Assembly (NCBI GenBank): GCA_947589035.1
Contig: CANPYZ010000016.1
Location: 1-47,093 of the forward strand
DNA length: 47,093 nt
Direction of reading: 5' to 3'
Source: an uncultured Clostridia bacterium
GTDB lineage: Bacteria; Bacillota; Clostridia; Oscillospirales; Ruminococcaceae
Shown: in pieces, positions 35,991 through 43,653 of the stretch
Layout: each line of letters begins with the position of its first letter
Position numbering within the stretch: the stretch's first letter is position 1
Made by a program: the position numbers and the translations under genes
Notes under the pieces: model-generated
The model's database searches: none
What the model was told of the DNA's origin: nothing
The model's input: only the letters and a program-made list of their open reading frames with translations

Positions 35991-36017
35991 CAGAATAGAA
36001 CAGAAAGGAGTGATTTT

Positions 36018-37391
36018 TTGCGTTACCAGAAAGAAATACACCAGTATTTGCAGGAACACCAGGAAGAAATGATTGCAGCATTAGCGGAATTGATTTCTAT
36101 TCGCAGCGTACAGGGGGAAGCGACTGAACAGTTTCCGTTCGGGGAAAAGCCAGCGGAGGCATTACACAAAATGTTAAATTTCTGTGAAAACTATGGTTTT
36201 TCTGTGGAAAATGTGGAAAATTTCGCCGGAAGTGCGGACTTGAACGAAAAAGAACCGGAATTAGGCATTTTAACGCATTTAGACGTTGTGCCGGAAGGGG
36301 AAGGCTGGACATTTCCGCCGTTTTCGCTGACAGTGGACAGTGATTCCGGAAAATTATTCGGCAGGGGAACTTCTGACGATAAAGGGCTTGCCATAGCGGC
36401 ATTATTCGCTTTACGGGCAGTGAAAGAATTAGCAATTCCCATGCGTGCAGGCGTGCGGTTAATTTTCGGAACGAATGAAGAAAACGGCTCAGCGGATTTA
36501 GAACACTATTTACAGAAGAAAACACTTCCGCCAATGGTGTTCACGCCTGACGGAGATTATCCGGTCATTAACATTGAAAAAGGCATGATTCGTTTGAATT
36601 TAACGGCTTGTTTCGATTGTCCGGAAATTTTGTCGTTTCAGGCAGGCAATGCGCCGAACGCCGTTCCGGCAAAGGCTTCCGCAACTGTGCAGAATATTTC
36701 TGTGCAGTCGCTTGCTGAACAAATGGAACAGTTTCCGGAAGTGCATTTCGTTCTTTCTCCGGAAAAAAATCAAATTACGATTATTGCAGAAGGAAAATCT
36801 GCACACGCTTCCACGCCGGAACAAGGTGTAAATGCTTTGACAGCATTATTAACTGTTCTGGCAAAAACAACAGGAAATGTACATTTACAAAAATTAGCGG
36901 AATGTTGCCAGGATACGAACGGGAATGCTTACGGAATTGCCATGCAAGATGAATTATCCGGTGCATTGACATTCGTTTGCAGTATGTTAAATATAAAAAA
37001 TCATTCCCTGACAGTCTGCCATGACATTCGTTTCCCGTTATGCGGAAAAGGCGAGAATATAATTAAAACAATTCAGGAAAAATTAGCCGGTTTATTTTCC
37101 GTAGAAGTGCAACTCTGCGATGCGCCGCATTACACGAATGAACATTCTGTTTTCGTTCAGAAACTTCTAAAAGTTTACGAAACTGTCACAGGCTTAAAAG
37201 GCGAATGTTTAGCGATTGGTGGCGGGACTTATGTTCATCATATTGAAGGCGGTGTGGCATTCGGGGCAGTTTTCCCGGGGGAAGATGTCCACATGCACGG
37301 CGCAGACGAATATATCCGTCTTGACCATTTGCTGAAAGATGCGGAAATGATTGCTTTAGCCATGACGGAACTTTGCGGAAAGGAGGGATAA
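36018..37391 (+). CDS. PepV/Sapep-type M20 metallodipeptidase (TTG start)
   Basis: The 457-residue protein opens with TTG (36018) behind AAAGGAGTGA; the longer frame back to 35796 crosses the promoter. M20 zinc or manganese ligands are visible: LTHLDVVPEG (about 84-93), FGRGTSDDKG, GTNEENGSAD with the general base Glu, and HMHGADE near the C-terminus. A lid domain (about 190-320) is present as in PepV. It cleaves dipeptides in the cytoplasm. The small peptide gene follows two bases after the stop, so a dipeptidase, peptide and ybaK operon is likely. Confidence 0.9.
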   Translation: MRYQKEIHQYLQEHQEEMIAALAELISIRSVQGEATEQFPFGEKPAEALHKMLNFCENYGFSVENVENFAGSADLNEKEPELGILTHLDVVPEGEGWTFPPFSLTVDSDSGKLFGRGTSDDKGLAIAALFALRAVKELAIPMRAGVRLIFGTNEENGSADLEHYLQKKTLPPMVFTPDGDYPVINIEKGMIRLNLTACFDCPEILSFQAGNAPNAVPAKASATVQNISVQSLAEQMEQFPEVHFVLSPEKNQITIIAEGKSAHASTPEQGVNALTALLTVLAKTTGNVHLQKLAECCQDTNGNAYGIAMQDELSGALTFVCSMLNIKNHSLTVCHDIRFPLCGKGENIIKTIQEKLAGLFSVEVQLCDAPHYTNEHSVFVQKLLKVYETVTGLKGECLAIGGGTYVHHIEGGVAFGAVFPGEDVHMHGADEYIRLDHLLKDAEMIALAMTELCGKEG

Positions 37392-37393
37392 TT

Positions 37394-37582
37394 ATGGAAC
37401 TGAAAGACAAATTGGAAAACGTTGTTGAAAAAGTCAAGAACGACAAAGATTTCCCGAAAAAATTACTGGATGACCCAGTCAAAACAATGGAAGATGTCAC
37501 CGGCATTGACTTACCCGATGAACAAATTGAATCCGCTGTAGACAACATTAAGAAAAAAATTTTCCATGAAGGGAAAAAGTGA
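37394..37582 (+). CDS. 62-residue RiPP-leader-like small protein
   Basis: It starts at ATG 37394 after AAAGGAGGG. The acidic-basic helix-rich sequence with KNDKDFPKKLLDDPVKTMED and TGIDLPDEQIESAV follows the pattern of nitrile-hydratase-like RiPP leaders (NHLP: a 'LLxDPxxxLxxxxGxxLP' motif). No Cys/Ser/Thr-rich core follows; it ends KKIFHEGKK. No RiPP maturase or exporter is nearby. It may be a domesticated leader-like protein. The similarity is by eye. Confidence 0.6.
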   Translation: MELKDKLENVVEKVKNDKDFPKKLLDDPVKTMEDVTGIDLPDEQIESAVDNIKKKIFHEGKK

Positions 37583-37584
37583 AC

Positions 37585-38061
37585 ATGAAACCAGAAAAAA
37601 CTAATGTCATGCGGATTTTCGACCAGAAAAAAATCCCTTATCAGCAGTATGACTATTCCGGTAAAGGCGTTCTCAGCGGGGAAGAAGTCGTGCAGGCATT
37701 AGGGCAAAATCCTGAACAAGTGTTCAAAACATTAGTGACCGTTTCCGGAACGGGGAAACATTACGTTTTCGTGATTCCCGTTCCGGCGAAACTCGATTTG
37801 AAAAAAGCCGCAAAAGCCGTTCAGGAAAAAAGCATTGCCATGCTGAAAGAAAAAGAATTATTTCCCTTAACGGGGTATGTTCACGGGGGGTGTTCGCCTG
37901 TGGGCATGAAAAAATTTTTCCCGACAGTCATTGACAGTTCTGCACAACATCAGGGAACAATCATTTTCAGTGCGGGAAAAATTGGCTATCAAGTAGAAGT
38001 TTCTTTAGAAAATTTGAACAAAGTCATTTCTTTTCGATTAGCAGATTTAATTATTTCATAA
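37585..38061 (+). CDS. ybaK: YbaK/EbsC-family Cys-tRNA(Pro) deacylase
   Basis: The 158-residue protein (ATG 37585; a GTG at 37579 is also in frame and overlaps the previous stop) shows the family's early motif VMRIFDQKKIPYQQYDY, then QVFKTLVTVSG, the Lys-rich KLDLKKAAKAV, and GYVHGGCSPVGMKK, the substrate-pocket stretch. YbaK hydrolyses Cys-tRNA(Pro) formed by prolyl-tRNA synthetase. Terminator follows. Confidence 0.93.
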   Translation: MKPEKTNVMRIFDQKKIPYQQYDYSGKGVLSGEEVVQALGQNPEQVFKTLVTVSGTGKHYVFVIPVPAKLDLKKAAKAVQEKSIAMLKEKELFPLTGYVHGGCSPVGMKKFFPTVIDSSAQHQGTIIFSAGKIGYQVEVSLENLNKVISFRLADLIIS

Positions 38062-38066
38062 AATGA

Positions 38067-38102
38067 TAAAAATTCCGTCCGGTTTTCGGACGGAAATTTT
38101 TA
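38067..38102. terminator. Bidirectional intrinsic terminator
   Basis: TTCCGTCCG (38073-38081) pairs with CGGACGGAA (38087-38095), with A and T runs on either side. It serves ybaK (+) and the convergent CorC-type gene (-), whose stop codon lies inside the T tract. Confidence 0.9.
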
Positions 38103-39368
38103 GTCATGGTCTTCCGGATTCTGTTCTTCTTCCGGAGGAAGTTTAATGATTTCTAATTGTTCAATGCGTTTTCCGGACATTTTCATGACACGGACTTTCA
38201 AGCCGTCACTTTCGAAAGTGTCTTCCTGACAGGGGATTTTCTGGAGTACTTCCATTACCCAGCCACTGACGGTCATCGCTTCAAATTCAGAATTGATTTC
38301 TAAAATTTCGAACACTTTTTCCACGTTAGCTTTACCGGAAACAATGAATGTATTTTCGTTAAGTTTAGAAATTTCCTGTATAATTTCGTCGTGTTCGTCC
38401 CAGATTTCGCCAACGAGTTCTTCTAAAATATCTTCTAAAGTGACAATTCCGGCAGTACAGCCGAACTCGTCCATGACAACGGCAATATGTAATTGTTTTT
38501 CCTGCAATTCTTTTCGTAAGTCGCTGATTTTTTTGCTTTTGGGAACGTAAATGACCGGCTTAACGATTTCGGAAATATTGGTTTTACTCCGGAAGGCAAT
38601 ATTAAAAAAGTCTTTATGATAGAGAATCCCTGTAATATTATCGAGACTTCCTTCATAAACGGGTAAACGGGAATAACCGGAATCGGAAAACACTTTGACC
38701 ACGTCTTCTTTGGAAATATCTGCCGGAATGGCTTCAATATCAATTCTGGGCGTGAAAATGTCCCTGACTTCTAATTCATTAAATTCAATTGCGCTGCGAA
38801 TCAGTTCGCTTTCGTCCTTGTCAATGCCGCCGCCCTGTTCCGCTTCATTGACGATAGTTAATAATTCCTGTTCCGTAATGCCGGAATCTTCAGAAGTTTT
38901 GAACATTCTGGAAAGCATATTCTGCCACTGTTTGAAAATGAATGTGACTGGCTTTAGTAAATGCACCAGAAAATTTAAAAACGGGGCGGAAAACATGGCT
39001 AATTTTTCGGGTGATTCTTTGGCAATGGTTTTCGGGGAAATTTCGCCGAAAATTAATAATAACACCGTCATGACCACAGTAGAAACGGTTGCGCCGAGGT
39101 CGTTATCTTTCAGCAGGCGAACGAACAGTAAAGTTGCCACAGAGGAACATAAAATATTCACAATATTATTGCCGATTAAAATTGTTGATAATAATTCATC
39201 GTACTGTTCGGAAAGTTTCAGCACGAGAGCGGCTTTTTTATTGCCGTCTTCGGCTTTATTTTTCAGTCTAATTCGGCTGACTGAATTAAAGGCTGTTTCT
39301 GTTGCGGAAAAATACATGGACAACAGAATACAAATAATAATAATCATGATAGACACGCTGTCTTCCAT
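38100..39368 (-). CDS. CorC/HlyC-family membrane protein (CNNM-CBS-CorC_HlyC)
   Basis: The 422-residue protein has a CNNM/DUF21 membrane domain (about 1-190; three to four helices, SATETAFNSVSRIRLK), a CBS pair (about 205-325, DIFTPRIDIEAIP, GCTAGIVTLEDILEELVGEI) and a CorC_HlyC domain (about 340-410). Family members are linked to Mg2+ or Co2+ transport and salt resistance, not haemolysis. ATG follows AAAGGATTTTTTC. The transcript probably starts at the promoter at 39534-39562 and carries a 26-residue leader ORF. Confidence 0.9.
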   Translation of the reverse strand: MEDSVSIMIIIICILLSMYFSATETAFNSVSRIRLKNKAEDGNKKAALVLKLSEQYDELLSTILIGNNIVNILCSSVATLLFVRLLKDNDLGATVSTVVMTVLLLIFGEISPKTIAKESPEKLAMFSAPFLNFLVHLLKPVTFIFKQWQNMLSRMFKTSEDSGITEQELLTIVNEAEQGGGIDKDESELIRSAIEFNELEVRDIFTPRIDIEAIPADISKEDVVKVFSDSGYSRLPVYEGSLDNITGILYHKDFFNIAFRSKTNISEIVKPVIYVPKSKKISDLRKELQEKQLHIAVVMDEFGCTAGIVTLEDILEELVGEIWDEHDEIIQEISKLNENTFIVSGKANVEKVFEILEINSEFEAMTVSGWVMEVLQKIPCQEDTFESDGLKVRVMKMSGKRIEQLEIIKLPPEEEQNPEDHD

Positions 39369-39424
39369 AATGAAAAAATCCTTTCTTTGGTGAAATGATT
39401 GTCAACAGAGGAAAAAATCAAATT

Positions 39425-39505
39425 TTATAATCTGCGTGGAAAACAGTGCCTTAAAATAAACCGATGATACGGGGCATCCGCATCATCTGCGAGAGAATTA
39501 GACAT
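39425..39505 (-). CDS. 26-residue leader ORF upstream of CorC-type gene
   Basis: The ORF MSNSLADDADAPYHRF... ends RHCFPRRL. It has one of the best ribosome sites in the window (AAGGAGG with seven-base spacing) and lies 29 bases after a TATAAT. It contains a ten-base-pair hairpin. The basic C-terminus with stop 57 bases before corC suggests an attenuator peptide or a small protein. No family recognised. Confidence 0.5.
   Translation of the reverse strand: MSNSLADDADAPYHRFILRHCFPRRL
39463..39487 (-). other. Hairpin inside leader ORF
   Basis: On the minus-strand RNA GATGATGCGG pairs with CCGTATCATC (one G-U pair), loop ATGCC. It has no T run. It lies within the 26-residue ORF, so translation and folding compete. 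Confidence 0.5.
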
Positions 39506-39533
39506 AGAGACCTCCTTCCTGAATGTAGTTATT

Positions 39534-39562
39534 ATTATAACACATTTCAGGAAGAAAGTCAA
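39534..39562 (-). promoter_or_regulatory. Sigma-A promoter for leader ORF and CorC-type gene
   Basis: Minus strand TTGACT, 17-base spacer, perfect TATAAT, followed by AAGGAGG and the 26-residue ORF. The -35 box lies just after the stop of the upstream anti-sigma-like gene. Confidence 0.85.
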
Positions 39563-39568
39563 TAGGGA

Positions 39569-40648
39569 TTAGAAAATTTCCGAAGTTTCTGTAGTTTCTG
39601 AAGTCTCTGTTGTTTCTTCTGTGCAAATTTCCGCCTGTTCGGAATAGAATTGCGTGTTGTAAGTGACTTTTACGGTGACTTTCATCAATACGCCGTCTAT
39701 GTCCAAATATACATAGTCTGCATCACCGAATACAGTTCTCCATTCTTCCGGTGTCATGAAAACAGGTGAAGTGGTTTCCGTTTGTTCAGCACTGGTTACC
39801 ATTTCAATCATTTCAGTAGTAGTCGTGGTTTCTTCTACAGCTTCTGTGACTGCAACAGTAGTAGCAGGCATTTCTGCTGCCTCTGTTTGAATGTTTTCTT
39901 CTGCTGAAGGTTCAGCATGAGTTTCAACAGGTTCTTCTCTTTCTGTTGACGGTAAAGGAGCTGCTGTTTGGCATTGTGTAGGAATGACAGGTGCTTCTGT
40001 AGATTCTGTTACTGCATCACCTATGGGTAATTTTCCAGGTTTTGTGGATTCAACCTCATCTACTGCATTAGGGGGAGCTGCCTCTGAATTTTCCGTGACA
40101 GGGGGATTAGTTTCTGCCAAAATTGGCGTTGTACTTTTCGGAACAGTCGTAGAAGAAACAGGAATTGCTGTTTCGATTTCGTTTGCAGCAGGCATTTCCG
40201 GTTCAGGAAATTCTTCTTCCGCTGGGTCAGTATCTTCAGGTGTTTCTGCGAAAATATCATCATCTGTTTCGAAAAGCATTTCTTCCGGAACAGAAGAATT
40301 TTCTTCTGCTACAGCAGTCGTTTCTTTCATGACTTCTGAGTCATTCCGGTAAGAAATTGTTGTGTAATGTTCACAAGTATCACTGCAAGCCTGCACAGAA
40401 GCATTGACTTCAATGGTTTGAAATGTTTCTTCCGGTGCAGCAGCGGGTTTCTTTGTGACAGTCACGCTTGCCCTTGAATCAAAAGGCTTAGACATCGGTT
40501 TTTCAATTTGCATAAACATGCCAGCACCTAAAACGCATGTCAGGAACACCGCTGAAGAGGAAGCAACACGCTGAATTTTCCGGACTTTCTGCCGGTGTGC
40601 ATTGGTTGCGATCATGATATTTTCATAAACTTCATCATAAGTTTTCAA
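39569..40648 (-). CDS. Membrane protein with long Thr/Glu-rich extracellular region, candidate anti-sigma factor
   Basis: The 359-residue protein has a short basic cytoplasmic N-terminus (1-28), one transmembrane helix (about 29-48, SSAVFLTCVLGAGMFMQI), a Thr/Glu/Pro/Ala-rich low-complexity stretch (about 60-295) and a small possible folded part near the end (about 298-340, EEWRTVFGDADYVYLDIDGV). Its start overlaps the sigma gene end by 14 bases. The plan (cytoplasmic stub, one helix, long outer stalk) is like RsgI-type anti-sigma factors of cellulolytic clostridia, but no RsgI N-domain or CBM is recognised. Confidence 0.6.
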   Translation of the reverse strand: MKTYDEVYENIMIATNAHRQKVRKIQRVASSSAVFLTCVLGAGMFMQIEKPMSKPFDSRASVTVTKKPAAAPEETFQTIEVNASVQACSDTCEHYTTISYRNDSEVMKETTAVAEENSSVPEEMLFETDDDIFAETPEDTDPAEEEFPEPEMPAANEIETAIPVSSTTVPKSTTPILAETNPPVTENSEAAPPNAVDEVESTKPGKLPIGDAVTESTEAPVIPTQCQTAAPLPSTEREEPVETHAEPSAEENIQTEAAEMPATTVAVTEAVEETTTTTEMIEMVTSAEQTETTSPVFMTPEEWRTVFGDADYVYLDIDGVLMKVTVKVTYNTQFYSEQAEICTEETTETSETTETSEIF

Positions 40649-41192
40649 CGGAGAACCCCTCCTTTTCTAAAATTTTCCGCAGTGCCTGTCTTGCCTGATA
40701 GCCTAAAGCGGTTGTTTGCCGTTCAGTGCGTTTCATGACTTTTGCGCATTCCGGAATGGTTAATTGTTCAAAATACTGTAAGTAAAGCACTTCATAATAT
40801 TCTGTTTTTAATTTCTGCATAGCGAGATTCAGCATTTTTGCAGAATCGTTCATTTCCATACGGGAAGTAATTTCCTGTGTTTCGTCTTCAATGTTCTCCG
40901 TCAGCTCCTGTGACATATCCGATCGCCTTTTTTCTTTTTTCAGATGATTGATTGCCAGATTACGGCATATTTTAAACAAGTACGATTTCAGTTGATTTTC
41001 GTGTGTTAATTTCGGACGCTTAATAGAAAGTTTAATGAGTGCTTCCTGGGCGATGTCTTCAGCATCGGACAGGTTATGCACATAACCATTTGTAAACAGC
41101 AACATGCTGTCCCAATATAATTGCACAATTACTTTCATTGCTGACTGTTCACCTTTGAGAAAACGGAGATAACTTTCTAATCCATTCTCCAT
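40635..41192 (-). CDS. ECF-type RNA polymerase sigma factor
   Basis: The 185-residue protein has sigma region 2 (about 15-90: YVHNLSDAEDIAQEALIKLS, LKSYLFKICRNLAINHLKKE) and region 4 (about 120-175: LKTEYYEVLYLQYFEQLTIP, ECAKVMKRTERQ). It is only distantly like the sigma factor at 20481. The ATG lies behind GGAGTAATGAA. Two tandem copies of the shared upstream element precede it, suggesting autoregulation. Confidence 0.9.
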   Translation of the reverse strand: MENGLESYLRFLKGEQSAMKVIVQLYWDSMLLFTNGYVHNLSDAEDIAQEALIKLSIKRPKLTHENQLKSYLFKICRNLAINHLKKEKRRSDMSQELTENIEDETQEITSRMEMNDSAKMLNLAMQKLKTEYYEVLYLQYFEQLTIPECAKVMKRTERQTTALGYQARQALRKILEKEGFSVENL

Positions 41193-41230
41193 TTCATTAC
41201 TCCTGACTTCTGCGCAGTGGTGACTGCCTT

Positions 41231-41310
41231 TACTAATATAACAACGCAGAACGAAAAAAATTGGATAATTTTGAAAAATTTGTATACATCAACAAATATT
41301 ATATTGAAAA
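41231..41310 (-). promoter_or_regulatory. Shared upstream element, copy C (proximal to sigma gene)
   Basis: It is an 80-base block repeated exactly 200 bases upstream with six mismatches. Read on the minus strand it contains ATACAAATTTTTCAAAATT, TCCAATTTTTTTCG and GTTGTTATATTAGTAAAG, the same order as in the elements at 9276 and 13371. It lies 39 bases before the sigma start codon. Confidence 0.5.
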
Positions 41311-41339
41311 GCATATTGTTTTTGTGCAAAATTACTAAC

Positions 41340-41356
41340 GGGGGGGGGTAAGGGGG
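41340..41356 (+). repeat. Homopolymeric G tract (G9-TAA-G5)
   Basis: A run of nine G, then TAA and five G, stands out in very AT-rich DNA between the two element copies. On the coding strand of the sigma gene it is a C tract. Such tracts slip readily. Its length could be altered by sequencing error. Confidence 0.8.
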
Positions 41357-41430
41357 TAATCATGTTATTCATTTTATTCATCCTTCTTTCTTTCTTAATT
41401 TTTTCTGTAAGCATTTTTATTTTATTTCTC

Positions 41431-41510
41431 TACTTATATAACAACACAGAACGAAAAAAATTGGATAATTTTGAAAACTTTGTATGAATCAACAAATATT
41501 ATGTTGAAAA
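41431..41510 (-). repeat. Shared upstream element, copy D (distal direct repeat)
   Basis: This is a direct repeat of 41231-41310 (74 of 80 bases). It has GTTGTTATATAAGTAGAG at the -10 position. It lies 21 bases after the end of the LRR gene and points towards the sigma gene. The 338-base gap 41193-41530 holds only these copies and the G tract. Confidence 0.85.
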
Positions 41511-41530
41511 TAGGATTATTTTGTCGAAAT

Positions 41531-42274
41531 TCACGGAAAGGCTTTCGGGTGTACCTGACAATGTTCCGGAATTTCGGGTTTTTCCTGAAACGCACAGCCA
41601 GCGAAAGCGCATTTGTCAATATATTCCAGCGATTTCGGAAAAATGATTTTTTTCAAATGGGAACAGTCGCAGAAAGCGTATTTGTCAATGCGTTTCAGTC
41701 CCTCCGGTAAAGTTAATGTTTCTAAATTTCCGCAGTCGTTGAACGCCATGAAGCCAATGCGTTTCAGCGTTTCAGGGAAAACAATTTCTGTTAAAGCCGT
41801 GCAGCCACTGGCGAAATATTCCGGAATTTCTTCTAAATGTGCCGGAAATTTCACATGTGTTAATTGTTTACAGCTCATGACGGTGCCAATGCCTAATTCA
41901 GTCACAGAATCCGGAAAATCTAAAGTTTTCAAGGCTTTACACCAGGCGAAAGCATGTTCATCAATGCGGAGTAAACTTTCCGGAAGAATGAATGTTTCGG
42001 CGGATTCCTGAACGTTGAATACTGCCCATTCCAATTCACGGACAGTTTCAGGAATTTTCACCGTTCCGGACAAAGGTAAATTATGCAGTCCGGCAAGGTA
42101 AACCACAGGCGCATGGTCAATATATTCCGGAATTTTTTCAGGATTGCCTTTTTTAAAGCCTTTAATATAGGCTTCTTGTTCAATTAACATATATTTAAAT
42201 CCGTCAGGCGTAACGGAATAATTTAATTGTTCGAGTTGTTCTTTTAATTTTCGGGTAAGCTGAATTTTCTTCAT
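41531..42274 (-). CDS. Cytoplasmic BspA-like LRR protein
   Basis: The 247-residue protein has about seven 23-residue LRR_5-type repeats (about 68-235; FPDSVTELGIGTVMSCKQLT, LPEGLKRIDKYAFCDCSHLK) but no signal peptide, no dockerin and no sorting signal. It starts MKKIQLTRKLKEQLEQLNYS, a polar helix. It lies four bases after the phosphofructokinase gene with GAGGTGA as ribosome site, so it is co-transcribed. Intracellular LRR_5 proteins of this group have no established role. Confidence 0.8.
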   Translation of the reverse strand: MKKIQLTRKLKEQLEQLNYSVTPDGFKYMLIEQEAYIKGFKKGNPEKIPEYIDHAPVVYLAGLHNLPLSGTVKIPETVRELEWAVFNVQESAETFILPESLLRIDEHAFAWCKALKTLDFPDSVTELGIGTVMSCKQLTHVKFPAHLEEIPEYFASGCTALTEIVFPETLKRIGFMAFNDCGNLETLTLPEGLKRIDKYAFCDCSHLKKIIFPKSLEYIDKCAFAGCAFQEKPEIPEHCQVHPKAFP

Positions 42275-42278
42275 GAGT

Positions 42279-43496
42279 TCACCTCATTTGCAGGGGTCTT
42301 TGGAAATGCACCGGCAAGCCGTTTTTCATGAGAATATTCACTTCTCCTTGAATTAACGGCAGAAAATAGGAAATTGCCGTATCAGTGACCTGATTCCGGT
42401 CAGGGGAAATCCATTCACGGGGGAAACATTTTTCTTTGTTGGCAACATTTTCAGCTTCTGTCATTTCGATTGTGACGGCGTAGGGCATTTCGCTGACACG
42501 CCGGAAATACATCATTTTGCCGGTGTTGCCCTCTAATGCAGCCGTTAAAGCGTGCCTGCCGATTCTTTCCGCCTCGTCAATATCTGTTTTCGAACAAATA
42601 TGGGAAGAACATCTCTGCATGACGTTTAATTCAATCGAACGAACTTTACAGCCGATTTTTTCCGAAACTAAATGCTCTAAATATTTTCCGATTCCGGAAA
42701 GATATTTATGCCCGAAATTATCCACAGCACCGGACTGAAATTCATCTGCATCAGGCAGAATGACACCCTCTGAAACGGCAACAATCACGGCTTTATGCTT
42801 TGCCATTTCTTTCCGAACGTCTTCAATGAACCGTTCAGCGGAAAACCCTGCCTCCGGTAAATAAATTAAATGCGGAGCCTCTTCACCGTTCGCCCGTAAA
42901 ACACAAGTGGAAGCCGTAAGCCAGCCAGCCTGGCGACCCATAATTTCAATAATTGTCACAGAAGGAATGCTATACACGCTACTGTCACGGATAATTTCCT
43001 GCACGGTTGCGGAAACATATTTCGCTGCTGAACCGAATCCAGGCGTATGGTCAGTTACCGGCAAATCATTATCAATGGTTTTCGGCACGCCGATAACGTT
43101 AATGCCGGATTGCACGCTGTCTAAATATGCTGAAAGTTTTACCACGGTATCCATAGAATCATTTCCGCCGATGTAAATAAAAATTTCAATTCGGTGAAGC
43201 TGGAGCGTGTGTAAAATTTTTTCGTAAACTTCCGGATTAGTTTCCATTTCGGGGAGTTTATACCGGCAAGAGCCGAGCATAGTAGAAGGCGTTTGGCGGA
43301 GCAATTCCATATCTTCATTGGTTTTAATCATGCTTTTTAAATTCAGCAGTTCATCGTTAATAATTCCCTCAATGCCGTTGATAGAGCCGAAAATGGCATC
43401 AATTTCTTTCGTCAGCAGTCCTTGCTTGAATACCCCAACTAAACTGGCGTTAATAGCGCAAGTAGGTCCACCCGACTGTGCAATAGCAATATTCAT
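42279..43496 (-). CDS. 6-phosphofructokinase, probably PPi-dependent
   Basis: The 405-residue protein starts at ATG 43496 after AAAGGAAG. PFK motifs: IAQSGGPTCAINAS (N-terminal phosphate loop), IYIGGNDSMDTV, PKTIDNDLPVTDHTPGFGSA (catalytic Asp) and MGRQAGWLTAS. Asp in GGNDS at the position where ATP-PFKs have Gly (GGDGS), with PKTIDND, indicates pyrophosphate use, as known for TP0108/PFP-type enzymes. At about 400 residues it is longer than ATP-PfkA. It catalyses fructose 6-phosphate phosphorylation, reversibly if PPi-linked. Confidence 0.9.
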   Translation of the reverse strand: MNIAIAQSGGPTCAINASLVGVFKQGLLTKEIDAIFGSINGIEGIINDELLNLKSMIKTNEDMELLRQTPSTMLGSCRYKLPEMETNPEVYEKILHTLQLHRIEIFIYIGGNDSMDTVVKLSAYLDSVQSGINVIGVPKTIDNDLPVTDHTPGFGSAAKYVSATVQEIIRDSSVYSIPSVTIIEIMGRQAGWLTASTCVLRANGEEAPHLIYLPEAGFSAERFIEDVRKEMAKHKAVIVAVSEGVILPDADEFQSGAVDNFGHKYLSGIGKYLEHLVSEKIGCKVRSIELNVMQRCSSHICSKTDIDEAERIGRHALTAALEGNTGKMMYFRRVSEMPYAVTIEMTEAENVANKEKCFPREWISPDRNQVTDTAISYFLPLIQGEVNILMKNGLPVHFQRPLQMR

Positions 43497-43536
43497 GTTG
43501 AAAAGCACTTCCTTTATTTCTGATTTGGTTAAACCT

Positions 43537-43565
43537 ATTATACCATATTTTCAAAAATAATGCAA
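43537..43565 (-). promoter_or_regulatory. Promoter for phosphofructokinase-LRR operon
   Basis: Minus strand TTGCAT, 17-base spacer, perfect TATAAT, 41 bases before the ATG. Divergent from the lepA promoter. Confidence 0.8.
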
Positions 43566-43594
43566 GTCTTTCCGGAAGATTCTGAAAAAAAGAC

Positions 43595-43623
43595 TTTACA
43601 TTTACCGGAAATTGTGCTATAAT
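43595..43623 (+). promoter_or_regulatory. Sigma-A promoter for lepA
   Basis: TTTACA, 17-base spacer, perfect TATAAT, 30 bases before the TTG start. Confidence 0.85.
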
Positions 43624-43653
43624 AAGTATATTAGAAATTTGGAGGGGAAAATT

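Noticed and set aside
35691-36017. T-box or ArgR operator in the argG leader
   Set aside because: No AGGGTGGNACCGCG motif and no clear pair of ARG boxes; only nested stems remain.
35796-36017. 74-residue N-terminal extension of the dipeptidase
   Set aside because: It crosses both divergent promoters and the proper ribosome site lies directly before TTG 36018.
38695-39393. Plus-strand ORF of 232 codons over the CorC-type gene
   Set aside because: It is a shadow of a well-supported gene with clear domains; product is Ser/Asn-rich and without motifs.
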